This document shows, piece after piece, positions 55,711-64,000 of a stretch of DNA of 64,000 nucleotides. A program made the translations under genes and the position numbers. A model generated the notes under the pieces. The model was not told the origin of the DNA, did not search any database, and worked only from the letters and a program-made list of their open reading frames with translations. The DNA comes from Ga0077548 sp035440445 (GTDB lineage Bacteria; Pseudomonadota; Alphaproteobacteria; Rhizobiales; Xanthobacteraceae): contig DAORMJ010000009.1 in NCBI GenBank assembly GCA_035440445.1, forward strand, positions 79,601 through 143,600. The letters are read 5' to 3'. How positions within the stretch are numbered: position 1 is the first letter of the stretch; each line of letters opens with the position of its first letter.

Positions 55711-55743
55711 AAAATGCCGCCGGCTTTTTGCGAAGCCGGCGGC
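55711..55743 (-). terminator. Terminator-like hairpin between dctP and dctQ
   Basis: A perfect 11-bp stem (GCCGCCGGCTT 55716-55726, AAGCCGGCGGC 55733-55743) with a 6-base loop is flanked by AAAA at 55711-55714, which on the minus strand forms a T-run with the following bases. It should stop part of the transcripts after dctP, giving more binding protein than permease. Confidence 0.75.
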
Positions 55744-55752
55744 CAGACCCCG

Positions 55753-56850
55753 TTATTGCGGGAACTTGTAGGGAAGCTCGCGGGCTTTTGCCATCGCGGT
55801 TTCCGTGTACTTCGCATTGTCAACCGCGCTCGTGCGGAAGGCAACATAAGCCGCAGCAATCTTCTTCACGAGCGGATCGCTGTCTTCCAGGAGCTCCGAC
55901 ATGATCTGTCCAGCGGCGTTGCCAGCCGCGATCAGGACATCCTGCGGCGCTTCGCGGACCTGTACGCCGTTCTTCTCGACCAGGTTCTTCAACGCGATCG
56001 GGTTGCGGACGATGTATTCCTGTGTCGAGTAGGCGTAGGTCGCCATGCACGCGACTTCGATGACCTGCTTCAATTCAGGGGAGAGCTTGTCCCACTTCTC
56101 TTTGTTGACCACGCATTCTTCCGCCGACGAAGGCTCCTGCACGCCGGGCCAGTAGTAGAACTTGGCGGCCTGATGGAAGCCAAGTGCTGCATCCGACCAT
56201 GGGCCGATGAATTCGGCGGCGTCGATGGTGCCGGCCTGCAGCGCCGGGAAGATTTCGCCACCCGGGAGCTGGACGACCGCCGCACCCAGACGACGATACA
56301 TTTCACCGGCGAGGCCGGGGCTGCGATAGCGCAGACCCTTGAAGTCTTCTACCGATTTGATCTCGCGCTTGAACCAGCCCATCCACTGGTTGCCGGTGTT
56401 GCCGCAGAGGAAGCCCTTGAGGTTGAAGCGCGAGTAAATTTCATCGTAGAGCGCCTGACCGCCGCCATGGATCATCCATGCCTGCGTTTCGCCTGCGAGC
56501 AGGCCATACGGAAAGTTTCCGAACAACACGATGCCGGGAGACTTACCGCGCCAATACGGCGGCACGGCATGGAACATTTCCGCGGCGCCCTTGGATACGG
56601 CGTCGAATACGCCGGTTGCGGGGGCGAGCTGACCGGCAGCGAACACTTTCACCGAAAGCTTGCCTTCGCTCATCTTGGTGATCTTGTCGGCGAGCCAGTT
56701 TGCGGAGGTGCCCGGTCCGGGAAGGTTCGGCGGCCAGGCCGTAACCATGCGCCACTCGATCTTACCCTGCGAGATCGCGGGTGTTGCGAGTGCAGTGGCG
56801 GCCGCAGTGCCAGCTGCGGTGGTCTTCAGAAACTTTCGTCTGTTCAGCAT
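55753..56850 (-). CDS. TRAP transporter substrate-binding protein (DctP)
   Basis: A 365-residue periplasmic binding protein with a twin-arginine signal (NRRKFLKTTAAGTAAA). The DctP pattern includes WRMVTAWPPNLPGPGTSANWLADKITKMSEGKLSVKVFAAGQLAP, the Arg in GLRYRSPGLAGEMYRRLGAAVVQLPGGEIFPALQAGTIDAAEFIGPW, and a MATYAYS segment. The subgroup binds alpha-keto or aromatic monocarboxylates more often than C4-dicarboxylates. The start is the ATG at 56850; a longer frame to 57087 would enter the next gene. Confidence 0.9.
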   Translation of the reverse strand: MLNRRKFLKTTAAGTAAATALATPAISQGKIEWRMVTAWPPNLPGPGTSANWLADKITKMSEGKLSVKVFAAGQLAPATGVFDAVSKGAAEMFHAVPPYWRGKSPGIVLFGNFPYGLLAGETQAWMIHGGGQALYDEIYSRFNLKGFLCGNTGNQWMGWFKREIKSVEDFKGLRYRSPGLAGEMYRRLGAAVVQLPGGEIFPALQAGTIDAAEFIGPWSDAALGFHQAAKFYYWPGVQEPSSAEECVVNKEKWDKLSPELKQVIEVACMATYAYSTQEYIVRNPIALKNLVEKNGVQVREAPQDVLIAAGNAAGQIMSELLEDSDPLVKKIAAAYVAFRTSAVDNAKYTETAMAKARELPYKFPQ

Positions 56851-56908
56851 CGATGTTCCCCTGGTGCAGTTTGATGTTTCGCTATCGGTTGTACCGAATT
56901 TTCTCTTC

Positions 56909-57817
56909 CTATTGGGTTGGTTCAGGCAGTTTGTCGGCTCCCTCTCCAATACGGAGCGGAGTGTTGCGCTTTTCGACCAGCAAAGCCATGGCCGAAATAT
57001 CGCAGGCCCCGGCCTCGCGAGACAACCCTTCAAAGAGTTCAAAGGTGAGGGAGGTAACAGGGAGGTCCAGTTCGTGAGACTCCGCAATCTGCCTTCCGGC
57101 TTTGAGATCCTTGACGAAGGTGTGAACGTGGCCGCCGGGGACGAAGTCGCGCTCTACCATTCGCTTTCCGTGGATTTGGAGAATCCTGGAATCGGCGAAG
57201 CCGCCGCCGAGCGCTTCGCGTATGCGAAGCGGATCAATTCCTTCCGCGCGTGCAAGCAGCAGTGCTTCGGCAACAGCCGCCATCGCAGTCGAGGCAATCA
57301 TCTGGCTCGTCAGTTTGGCAAACTGTCCCGCACCGGAATTGCCGACGCGCGTCGGCCTGCCCATCACGGACAAAACAGGCTTGGCCTTCTCGAAGGCAAC
57401 TTCCGTTGCTCCCGCCATGATCGCTAGCGTTCCGAGCGCCGCGCCATCGGGGCCTCCGGAGACGGGCGCATCGATGTGCATATGCCCCATTGCAGTCAGG
57501 CGTGCGGCATGGTCTCGCGCAAAATGCGGCGCGATCGAACTCATGTCGATGAAGCACGTGCCTTTCGGAGCAGCCTCGGCAGCGCCTTGATCAAAGAAAA
57601 CACTTTCCACAACCGGTGCATTTTCGAGAATTGCGATGACCAGATCGACTCCGCGCACGGCTTCAGCCGGCGTATCGGCGACGGCAGCGCCGTCCGCGGC
57701 AAGTGCTTCCGCCTTCGCCTTCGTTCTATTCCACGCGGTTACGTGATGGCCTGCTTCCAGCAGGCGGCGCACCATCGGCGCACCCATGAGGCCAATACCG
57801 AGAAATGCGATCTTCAC
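56909..57817 (-). CDS. Beta-hydroxyacid dehydrogenase (3-hydroxyisobutyrate dehydrogenase/GarR family)
   Basis: A 302-residue NAD(P)-dependent enzyme. The Rossmann GIGLMGAPMVRRLLEAG comes near residue 7, the substrate motif DAPVSGGPDGAALGTLAIMAG near 118, and the catalytic Lys region in GQFAKLTSQ near 168. The start is the GTG at 57817 with AAGG upstream; a longer frame would run through the divergent promoter. It is the first gene of the minus-strand operon leading to dctP, dctQM and the CoA-transferase, and probably oxidises or reduces a 2- or 3-hydroxyacid related to the imported substrate. Confidence 0.87.
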   Translation of the reverse strand: MKIAFLGIGLMGAPMVRRLLEAGHHVTAWNRTKAKAEALAADGAAVADTPAEAVRGVDLVIAILENAPVVESVFFDQGAAEAAPKGTCFIDMSSIAPHFARDHAARLTAMGHMHIDAPVSGGPDGAALGTLAIMAGATEVAFEKAKPVLSVMGRPTRVGNSGAGQFAKLTSQMIASTAMAAVAEALLLARAEGIDPLRIREALGGGFADSRILQIHGKRMVERDFVPGGHVHTFVKDLKAGRQIAESHELDLPVTSLTFELFEGLSREAGACDISAMALLVEKRNTPLRIGEGADKLPEPTQ

Positions 57818-57827
57818 CGTGGACCTT

Positions 57828-57851
57828 CTTATATTAACTTGTATATATAAG
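57828..57851. promoter_or_regulatory. Probable HutC-type operator between the two divergent operons
   Basis: CTTGTATATATAAG (57838-57851) fits a TTGTNTATAYAA pattern like GntR/HutC sites. A wider dyad CTTATAT/ATATAAG (57828-57834, 57845-57851) covers the same place. It lies 10-36 bases from the two divergent starts. A second site precedes hutH at 60686. Confidence 0.6.
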
Positions 57852-57887
57852 TACGTGCCGGTTGAGGGAGTCAAGCAAGGGCCGCTC

Positions 57888-58664
57888 ATGTTTTCATCAT
57901 TGCTCGTGGATATAAAAGGCACCGCTGCCTGGATTCGGCTCAATCGCCCATCGGCCGCAAATGCAATCAATGAGCAGATGCGAAGCGAGCTTGCCTCCGC
58001 CTTCGATGCGGCAGCGCAAAATTCTGCAGTTCGATCAATCGTGATCTGTGGTGAGGGAAAGTCTTTTGCAGCGGGTTCCGACGTGCGCGAGCTCCGCGCC
58101 CTGAGCCCGGCACAGTCGGTCGAACTCTCCGAGCGCATTGCACGGTTTCATGCGCGCATTGCGGAAAGCGGCAAGCCGGTGATCGCCGCGGTCAATGGCT
58201 GGTGTCTGGGCGGCGGCTTCGAGCTTGCGCTTGCTTGTGACATACGCATTGCGACGGAACGCGCGCGCTTTGGACTGCCCGAGCCCACGCTCGGTTTGAT
58301 TGCCGGCGGTGGGGGGATTCCGCGGCTCACGAAACTCGCGGGGCCTGGGATTGCGCGGCACATGTGTTTGAGTGCAGAAATTATCGACGCGAAGCAGGCG
58401 CTGGATCGGGGGATCGTCACGGCGGTCGTGCCGGTCGATGAACTGGAAGCGACGGCGAACCAGTTGACCGATCGTATCGCGGAGCTTGCGCCGGTAGCCG
58501 TGGCGCAAATAAAACGCGTGCTGGAATTCTCCGGCGATTCCGGTCTTGCCGGCGCGGTTACGATGGAAGCGCAGGCTTGTGCGCTCTGTATGGCTACAGA
58601 AGACTATAAAGAAGGTACCGCGGCATTCCTCGAGAAGCGTAAGGCCCAATTTTCCGGCCATTGA
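57888..58664 (+). CDS. Enoyl-CoA hydratase/isomerase family protein
   Basis: A 258-residue crotonase. The oxyanion-hole segments are FAAGSDVRELRAL near residue 58 and CLGGGFELALACDIRIA near 105; Glu in LPEPTLGLIAGGGGIPRL near 130 is in the catalytic region. The start is the ATG at 57888; an upstream frame to 57786 runs through the operator. Product class is hydration or hydrolysis of an enoyl-CoA. The stop is 23 bases before the HutC-type repressor start. Confidence 0.88.
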   Translation: MFSSLLVDIKGTAAWIRLNRPSAANAINEQMRSELASAFDAAAQNSAVRSIVICGEGKSFAAGSDVRELRALSPAQSVELSERIARFHARIAESGKPVIAAVNGWCLGGGFELALACDIRIATERARFGLPEPTLGLIAGGGGIPRLTKLAGPGIARHMCLSAEIIDAKQALDRGIVTAVVPVDELEATANQLTDRIAELAPVAVAQIKRVLEFSGDSGLAGAVTMEAQACALCMATEDYKEGTAAFLEKRKAQFSGH

Positions 58665-58687
58665 ACAAGAACCGAGAGCGACAAACC

Positions 58688-59479
58688 GTGTCATCCTCAT
58701 CCGCTTCGTCCAGACGCCGCCCGCAGCTGAAGGCCGTGGCCAACGGCTCGCCGATGCCGCTCTACGAGCGCATCAAAACCTACGTGACCGATCGTATATC
58801 GAGCGGCGTGTGGAAGGCTGGCGAAAAAGTTCCGAGCGAGAACGAACTGGCCTCGACGCTCGGAGCGTCCCGCCTCACTGTGCACAGGGCGTTTCGTGAA
58901 CTCACCGATGTCGGCGTGCTGAGCCGGCTCCATGGTGTCGGCACTTTCGTTGCCGAGCCCAAGCCGGTTTCCACGATCGTCAAGCTGCACAACATCGCGG
59001 ACGAAATCCGCGAACGCGGGGACCGGCTTTCGGTCAAGGTGCACAAACTCGAGAAAGTACGCGCGAACCAGGAGTTGGCGGAGCACTTCGAGGTGCCTGC
59101 GGGAACCGCGTTGTTTCACAGCGTGATCGTCTATTCGGCCAACGACGCTCCGGTGCAGATCGAAGACCGGTATGTTTCAGCGGAATTTGCGCCCGACTTC
59201 ATCAAACAGGATTTCAACACCCGCTCGACGACCGACTATCTGCAGGCGATTGCGCGGGCCACCGAAGCGCTGCTGGTGATCGAGGCGATGCCGCCAAGCG
59301 CGGAATGTTGCCGGCTTCTCGATATCCCGCGCACCGAGCCGTGCCTCGTCGTGACCCGCCAGACGCGGGTGAAAAATATGGTGACGACGTACACCCGTTT
59401 CTTTCATCCGAGTTCGCGTCATCGAATCGTCAGTCATTTCGATTTCCGTGATGCGAGTCCAAGGCTGGCGCGGCGCTAA
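58688..59479 (+). CDS. hutC: GntR-family repressor of the HutC type (UTRA domain)
   Basis: A 263-residue regulator. The winged helix (about 25-90) reads PLYERIKTYVTDRISSGVWKAGEKVPSENELASTLGASRLTVHRAFRELTDVGVLSRLHGVGTFVAEP; the UTRA domain has HNIADEIRERG, VQIEDRYVSAEFAPDFIKQDF and HPSSRHRI, closely HutC-like. HutC represses histidine-use genes and responds to urocanate. The GTG at 58688 is the likely start; a TTG at 58661 and an ATG at 58754 are alternatives. Sitting behind the enoyl-CoA hydratase, it may control both that operon and the hut genes. Confidence 0.85.
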   Translation: MSSSSASSRRRPQLKAVANGSPMPLYERIKTYVTDRISSGVWKAGEKVPSENELASTLGASRLTVHRAFRELTDVGVLSRLHGVGTFVAEPKPVSTIVKLHNIADEIRERGDRLSVKVHKLEKVRANQELAEHFEVPAGTALFHSVIVYSANDAPVQIEDRYVSAEFAPDFIKQDFNTRSTTDYLQAIARATEALLVIEAMPPSAECCRLLDIPRTEPCLVVTRQTRVKNMVTTYTRFFHPSSRHRIVSHFDFRDASPRLARR

Positions 59480-59488
59480 GAATCGATC

Positions 59489-60646
59489 TCAGGAGAGGAC
59501 GGTCCGCGCGATGATGTTGCGCTGGATTTCCGACGAGCCTTCGTAGATGCGCATGATGCGCGCGTCGCGGACATAGCGCTCAAGCGGCAGCGCGCGCGTG
59601 AAGCCGTAACCACCGTGAATCTGCAGCGCCTTATCGGTTACGCGGGCAGCCATCTCGGACGAAAACAGCTTCGCCATCGACGCCTCCAAACTATAGCGCT
59701 CCGACGCTGCGCGCTTTCGCGCCGCCGCCAACCCAAGCCCGCGCGCGGCCGCGATCTCCGTTGCCATGTCGGCAATCATCCACTGAATACCCTGATATTC
59801 GGATAGCGGCATTCCGCCGATCTTGCGCTGGAGCGTCCAGTCGCGTGCTGCGGAATAGGCGGCTTCGGCAATTCCAATGCAGCAGGCGGCGATGTCGAGA
59901 CGACCGGCATCGAGCGTCTTCAGGGCAGTGCGGAAACCGGAGCCCGCCGGGCCCAGCAGCGCGTCTTTGGGTACGACGCAATCAAGATTCACTTCGAATA
60001 CGTGGCCTCCGCGCTCGTCGATCTGGCCTTCCACGAGGGCGCGGCGCAGGCCCATGGTTGGCTCGTTCCCACCGACCTTTATACCGGGTGTCTTTGGATC
60101 GACTACGAATGCGGAAATCCCGCGCGCACCTGCAGCGGCATCGGTCTTGGCATAGACGATGATGAAGTCCGCCGCTCCCGCATTTGAGATGAAATGCTTC
60201 GTGCCGGTGATGCGATAGCCGCCGGCTTCTTCGCGGGCCATGGTCGTCATGTCGGCAGGATTGGATCCCGCGCCCGGTTCGGTGAGCGCAAACGCGCCGA
60301 GCAATTCGCCGCTCGCCGCGCCGGGAAGCCAGCGCATCTTCTGCTCATGGCTCCCGCCATAGAGGATCGAGTCAGTGGCGAGATAATGTGCTGTGACCAT
60401 GGATGCGGTGGAAGCGCAGGCTCCGGCGATCAACGCGATGGATTCGAATTGCGTCGATGCGTCGATACCGGCACCGCCGAATTCTTCTGGAAGGTTCTGG
60501 CCGAAGATGCCGAGGGCGGCGAGGTCGGCGCGATGTTTTATTGCGAAGATTTCCTGCGCGTCGATCGCGGCCGCCGCCGGTACGAGAACCTCCCGGCAGA
60601 ATGCGGTGATGGTGCTGATGACCTCGATATCGGCGTCTTCCCGCAT
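59489..60646 (-). CDS. Acyl-CoA dehydrogenase
   Basis: A 385-residue flavoprotein. N-terminal helical domain, FALTEPGAGSNPADM near residue 120, TGTKHFISNAG near 147, the catalytic-Glu region around YQGIQWMIADMATEI and the C-terminal QIHGGYGFTRALPLERYVRDARIMRIYEGSSEIQRNIIAR. The part around MGLRRALVEGQIDERGGHVFEV is a little longer than usual for the family. It is convergent with hutC (nine bases apart) and divergent from hutH across the second operator. The acyl-CoA substrate is unknown. Confidence 0.9.
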   Translation of the reverse strand: MREDADIEVISTITAFCREVLVPAAAAIDAQEIFAIKHRADLAALGIFGQNLPEEFGGAGIDASTQFESIALIAGACASTASMVTAHYLATDSILYGGSHEQKMRWLPGAASGELLGAFALTEPGAGSNPADMTTMAREEAGGYRITGTKHFISNAGAADFIIVYAKTDAAAGARGISAFVVDPKTPGIKVGGNEPTMGLRRALVEGQIDERGGHVFEVNLDCVVPKDALLGPAGSGFRTALKTLDAGRLDIAACCIGIAEAAYSAARDWTLQRKIGGMPLSEYQGIQWMIADMATEIAAARGLGLAAARKRAASERYSLEASMAKLFSSEMAARVTDKALQIHGGYGFTRALPLERYVRDARIMRIYEGSSEIQRNIIARTVLS

Positions 60647-60684
60647 GCTATTCTCCCCGCCCAGATTTGCTTTGCCGCGTGCTT

Positions 60685-60700
60685 ATATTGTCTATACAAT
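60685..60700. promoter_or_regulatory. HutC-type operator between the acyl-CoA dehydrogenase and hutH
   Basis: ATTGTCTATACAAT (60686-60699) is a dyad with perfect ATTGT/ACAAT arms, matching the TTGTNTATAYAA pattern also seen at 57838. It lies 40 bases from the acyl-CoA dehydrogenase start and 59 from hutH, so one repressor could act on both. Confidence 0.68.
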
Positions 60701-60758
60701 TAATCCTATGACCGTGCTGGCGGCCATGCAAGCCGCGTTGCCGTGCAGGAGGAAAGCG

Positions 60759-62294
60759 ATGGACAATATTGTGCTCACACCGGGCTCGATCTCTCTGCCT
60801 GCGTGGCGGGCAATTTATCGCGGCGCACACGCGAAGCTTGATCGCGGCTGCAAGCCCGTAGTCGAGGCGGCAGCCAAAGTTGTCGCGGAGATCATCGCGG
60901 CGCGCGCGCCGGTCTATGGCATCAACACCGGCTTCGGAAAGCTGGCGCAGGTGCGGATCGAGGTCGAGGATCTTTCCGTCCTGCAGCGGAACATCGTGCT
61001 TTCGCATGCCGCCGGTACCGGCGATCCAATGCCGGGCTCCGTCGTTCGCCTGATGATGGCGCTCAAGATGAGCAGCCTCGGACAGGGTGCTTCCGGCGTT
61101 CGCTTCGCGACGATTGAGATGCTGGAGACGATGCTCGCGCGCGAACTCATTCCGGTCATTCCGGCGCAGGGCTCCGTCGGCGCATCGGGCGATCTCGCTC
61201 CGCTCGCGCATCTGGCCGCTGCGATGATCGGCTACGGCGAGATCGATACGCCGCGCGGCAGACAGCCGGCCGAAGCGGCGCTGCGTGAAGCAGGTCTCGC
61301 ACCGCTTGCGCTGGGTCCGAAAGAAGGTTTGGCGCTTCTCAATGGCACGCAATTCTCAACCGCTTATGCGCTTGCCGGATTGTTTGAGGCTGAGAACCTG
61401 TTGCAGTCCGCGCTCGTTACCGGCGCGCTATCGGTCGATGCGGCGCGTGGCTCCGACACACCGTTCGACCCGCGCATTCATGCGCTGCGCAAGCACGAAG
61501 GGCAGGCCGCAACTGCCGCGGCGTTGCGTGCGCTGCTTGCGGGAAGCGCCATCCGCGATTCGCATCTCGTGAACGATGATCGTGTTCAGGACCCGTATTG
61601 TCTGCGCTGTCAGCCGCAGGTAATGGGTGCGTGCTTCGATTACCTGAAAAAGGCGGCGGCGACGCTGGAAACGGAAGCCGACAGCGTTACGGACAATCCG
61701 TTGATCTTCACCGACAGCCGTGAAGCGCTTTCGGGCGGCAACTTTCACGCAGCCCCCGTTGCTTTCGCCGCCGACGTCATTGCGCTCACACTTTGCGAAA
61801 TCGGATCACTCGCGGAGCGGCGGATCGCCATGCTGGTCGATCCGGCGCTTTCCGGACTACCAGCTTTTCTCACCCCGAAACCGGGGCTCAATTCAGGGTT
61901 CATGATCCCGCAGGTCACGGCCGCGGCGCTTGTTTCCGAGAATAAGCAGAGCGCTTATCCGGCGAGCGTCGACTCCATCCCGACCTCCGCCAATCAGGAA
62001 GATCATGTCTCCATGGCGGCGCACGGTGCGCGGCGCCTGCTGCGGATGGCCGAGAATACGGCCGGCGTCGTCGCGATCGAATTGCTCGCAAGCGCGCAGG
62101 CATGCGGCTTTCACGCGCCGCTGCAGACGAGCGCGCCTTTGCAGCGGGTGATCGGCATGCTGCGCGAGCAGGTGCCGGCGCTCGATCATGACGAATATTT
62201 CTATCCGCAGATCGAGGCGGCGAAAGCTTTCGTGCGTTCCGGCGCGGTCGTCGCTGCCGCCGGATCGGTGGACGTCCCGGCGGTCTGCGTTTGA
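60759..62294 (+). CDS. hutH: Histidine ammonia-lyase HutH
   Basis: A 511-residue enzyme of the usual length. The MIO cofactor forms from Ala-Ser-Gly in GSVGASGDLAPLAH near residue 142; the Tyr loop VYGINTGFGKLAQ is near 52, and the SANQEDHVSM active-site segment near 410. It converts histidine to urocanate and ammonia. The start is the ATG after a strong AGGAGG (60747-60752); an in-frame ATG at 60708 lacks a site. Confidence 0.95.
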   Translation: MDNIVLTPGSISLPAWRAIYRGAHAKLDRGCKPVVEAAAKVVAEIIAARAPVYGINTGFGKLAQVRIEVEDLSVLQRNIVLSHAAGTGDPMPGSVVRLMMALKMSSLGQGASGVRFATIEMLETMLARELIPVIPAQGSVGASGDLAPLAHLAAAMIGYGEIDTPRGRQPAEAALREAGLAPLALGPKEGLALLNGTQFSTAYALAGLFEAENLLQSALVTGALSVDAARGSDTPFDPRIHALRKHEGQAATAAALRALLAGSAIRDSHLVNDDRVQDPYCLRCQPQVMGACFDYLKKAAATLETEADSVTDNPLIFTDSREALSGGNFHAAPVAFAADVIALTLCEIGSLAERRIAMLVDPALSGLPAFLTPKPGLNSGFMIPQVTAAALVSENKQSAYPASVDSIPTSANQEDHVSMAAHGARRLLRMAENTAGVVAIELLASAQACGFHAPLQTSAPLQRVIGMLREQVPALDHDEYFYPQIEAAKAFVRSGAVVAAAGSVDVPAVCV

Positions 62295-62303
62295 GCAAAT
62301 GAA

Positions 62304-62329
62304 AAGCGGGCGATTTTCACCGCCCGCTT
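62304..62329. terminator. Terminator between convergent hutH and hutU
   Basis: A 9-bp stem (AAGCGGGCG 62304-62312, CGCCCGCTT 62321-62329) with an 8-base loop lies between the two stops. AAAA before and a T-rich stretch after suit termination in both directions. Confidence 0.7.
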
Positions 62330-62351
62330 GGAAGTTTCTGTTCTTAAAGAC

Positions 62352-64000
62352 TTACTTGTTCAGGCTTGGAAGGTTCAGTCCGCGCTCCTGCGCGCAGGCG
62401 ATCGCGTCTTCATAACCTGCGTCGGCATGACGAACGACACCGGACGCCGGGTCGTTCCAGAGCGTGCGCTCAAGACGCTTTGCAGCCTCTGGCGTGCCGT
62501 CCGCGACGATCACCATACCCGCATGCTGCGAATAGCCGATGCCGACTCCGCCGCCATGATGCAGCGACACCCAGGTGGCACCACTTGCGCAGTTGATGAG
62601 CGCATTCAGGAGCGGCCAGTCGGAGACGGCATCGCTGCCGTCGCGCATGGCTTCGGTTTCGCGGTTCGGCGAAGCGACCGAGCCGGAATCGAGATGATCT
62701 CGGCCGATGACGATCGGTGCCTTCAACTCGCCCTTCGCCACCATTTCGTTGAAGGCGAGGCCGAGGCGGTGCCGGTCGCCAAGTCCGACCCAGCAAATGC
62801 GCGCGGGGAGGCCCTGAAACTTGATCCGCTTCTTCGCCATGTCGAGCCAGTTGTGGAGATGCTTGTTGTCGGGAAGCAGCTCCTTCACCTTGGCGTCAGT
62901 CTTGAAGATATCTTCCGGATCACCGGAAAGCGCAGCCCAGCGGAACGGTCCGATGCCGCGACAGAAAAGCGGGCGAATGTAGGCGGGCACGAAGCCCGGG
63001 AAGTCGAAGGCGTTTGCAAGCCCTTCTTCCTTCGCCATCTGGCGGATGTTGTTGCCGTAATCGAGCGTCGGAATGCCCATCTTGTGGAAGTCGAGCATCG
63101 CCTTCACATGGCCGACCATCGACTGTTTGGCGGCCTTTTCCACCGCCTTGGGATCGTTCGCGCGTTTGGCTTCCCAGTCGGCGAGCGTCCAGCCTTTCGG
63201 CAGATAGCCGTTCACCGGATCATGCGCGGAGGTCTGATCGGTCACGACGTCCGGCTTGATGCCGCGGCGGACGAGTTCGGGAAAAATTTCCGCCGCGTTG
63301 CCGAGCACGCCGACGGAAACCGGCTTGTTCTCCTTGGTGGCCTTTTCGATGATCGCGAGTGCGTCGTCGAGATCCTTTGCCTGCACGTCGAGATAGCCGG
63401 TGCGCAGCCGCATCTCGATGCGGCTCGGCTGACACTCGACCGCAAGCATGGAAGCGCCGGCCATGGTCGCAGCCAGCGGTTGCGCGCCGCCCATGCCGCC
63501 GAGACCGGCAGTAAGAATCCACTTGCCTGCGAGGCTGCCGCCAAAATGACGGCGGCCCACTTCCACGAAGGTTTCGTAGGTGCCCTGCACGATGCCCTGC
63601 GAGCCGATGTAGATCCACGAGCCGGCCGTCATCTGGCCGTACATCATGAGGCCCTTGCGGTCGAGTTCGTTGAAATGTTCCCAGGTCGCCCAGTGCGGCA
63701 CGAGGTTCGAGTTCGCGATCAGCACGCGCGGCGCATCGGCATGGGTCGGGAACACGCCGACCGGCTTGCCGGACTGCACGAGCAGGGTCTCGTCGTCACC
63801 GAGCGTCTTCAGCGCAGCGAGGATCGCGTCATAGCAGGCCCAGTCGCGCGCGGCGCGGCCGATGCCGCCGTAGACGACGAGTTCGGCCGGATTCTCGGCG
63901 ACCTCGGCATCGAGGTTGTTCTGCAGCATCCGGAACGGCGCCTCGGTCAGCCAGCTGCGGCAGGTCAATGTGTTGCCGCGCGGGGCACGGATGACGCGCG
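62352..64000 (-). CDS. hutU: Urocanate hydratase HutU (5' end outside the window)
   Basis: 549 codons are visible on the minus strand and the frame continues past the right edge; the first residues seen (VIRAPRGNTLTCRSWLTEAPFRML) match the early part of urocanase. The NAD-binding TAGLGGMGGAQPLAATMAG lies mid-protein, the catalytic Cys in PLFCRGIGPFRW, and ATWVSLHHGGGVGIGYSQHAG near the C-terminus. It converts urocanate to imidazolonepropionate, following HutH. hutI and the later steps are not in the window. It faces hutH, so the two hut genes are in separate transcripts. Confidence 0.94.
   Translation of the reverse strand, partial: RVIRAPRGNTLTCRSWLTEAPFRMLQNNLDAEVAENPAELVVYGGIGRAARDWACYDAILAALKTLGDDETLLVQSGKPVGVFPTHADAPRVLIANSNLVPHWATWEHFNELDRKGLMMYGQMTAGSWIYIGSQGIVQGTYETFVEVGRRHFGGSLAGKWILTAGLGGMGGAQPLAATMAGASMLAVECQPSRIEMRLRTGYLDVQAKDLDDALAIIEKATKENKPVSVGVLGNAAEIFPELVRRGIKPDVVTDQTSAHDPVNGYLPKGWTLADWEAKRANDPKAVEKAAKQSMVGHVKAMLDFHKMGIPTLDYGNNIRQMAKEEGLANAFDFPGFVPAYIRPLFCRGIGPFRWAALSGDPEDIFKTDAKVKELLPDNKHLHNWLDMAKKRIKFQGLPARICWVGLGDRHRLGLAFNEMVAKGELKAPIVIGRDHLDSGSVASPNRETEAMRDGSDAVSDWPLLNALINCASGATWVSLHHGGGVGIGYSQHAGMVIVADGTPEAAKRLERTLWNDPASGVVRHADAGYEDAIACAQERGLNLPSLNK

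Noticed and set aside
1..64000. CRISPR array, insertion sequence, prophage, tRNA or rRNA
   Set aside because: No regularly spaced repeats, transposase or integrase motifs, or RNA-gene signatures were recognised when reading the window.

Overview
The window is about 64 kb of bacterial chromosome at roughly 60% G+C. It is dense with uptake systems and catabolic enzymes. Tat- and Sec-exported binding proteins, TRAP and NitT/TauT importers, PaoABC, AtzG/AtzE/AtzH and a hut locus suggest an alphaproteobacterium of the order Hyphomicrobiales (Bradyrhizobium/Xanthobacteraceae-like). That placement rests on protein character and gene content only; there is no rRNA or tRNA here. The sequence is a draft scaffold with five N-runs. 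Four of them sit inside genes and have lengths that break the reading frame.

Layout. 1-4765: branched-chain-type ABC importer (binding-protein tail, LivH, a LivM-LivG-LivF fusion with a premature amber codon) and an amidohydrolase. 5114-12471: dipeptide-type ABC importer followed by AtzG-AtzE-AtzH, probably uptake and hydrolysis of a small ureido/amide compound. 12870-16659: periplasmic molybdenum aldehyde oxidase PaoABC. 16978-25285: siderophore-use locus (AraC regulator, TonB receptor, periplasmic esterase, binding protein, permease, ATPase, siderophore-interacting reductase) with no biosynthesis genes. 25701-30403: second amidohydrolase, NitT/TauT-type ABC importer and a small esterase. 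30427-34718: LysR regulator, two-component flavin monooxygenase and a class III CoA-transferase.

34771-45354 is the most interesting part. A TetR regulator lies among four near-identical palindromes (TTATACA-N2-TGTATRA). Each is 28-51 bases upstream of a start codon. They mark promoters of a CocE/S15-type hydrolase, the TetR gene and a divergent alpha/beta hydrolase, a metallo-beta-lactamase-fold/carboxymuconolactone-decarboxylase/CobW operon and a divergent quinone oxidoreductase, and a NitT/TauT ABC importer. This looks like one coherent, apparently undescribed catabolic regulon.

45510-46685 is an MFS transporter. 46870-52500 is a heavy-metal RND efflux locus (His/Cys-rich small protein, adaptor with an unusual N-terminal extension, pump, small periplasmic protein) without its outer-membrane channel. 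52515-57817 (minus strand) is a TRAP importer with a CoA-transferase and a beta-hydroxyacid dehydrogenase. 57888-64000 holds an enoyl-CoA hydratase, a HutC-type repressor, an acyl-CoA dehydrogenase, histidine ammonia-lyase and urocanase (cut by the window edge). HutC-like operators at about 57840 and 60690 suggest that the CoA-dependent module and the hut genes are controlled together.

No CRISPR array, insertion sequence, tRNA or rRNA was recognised.
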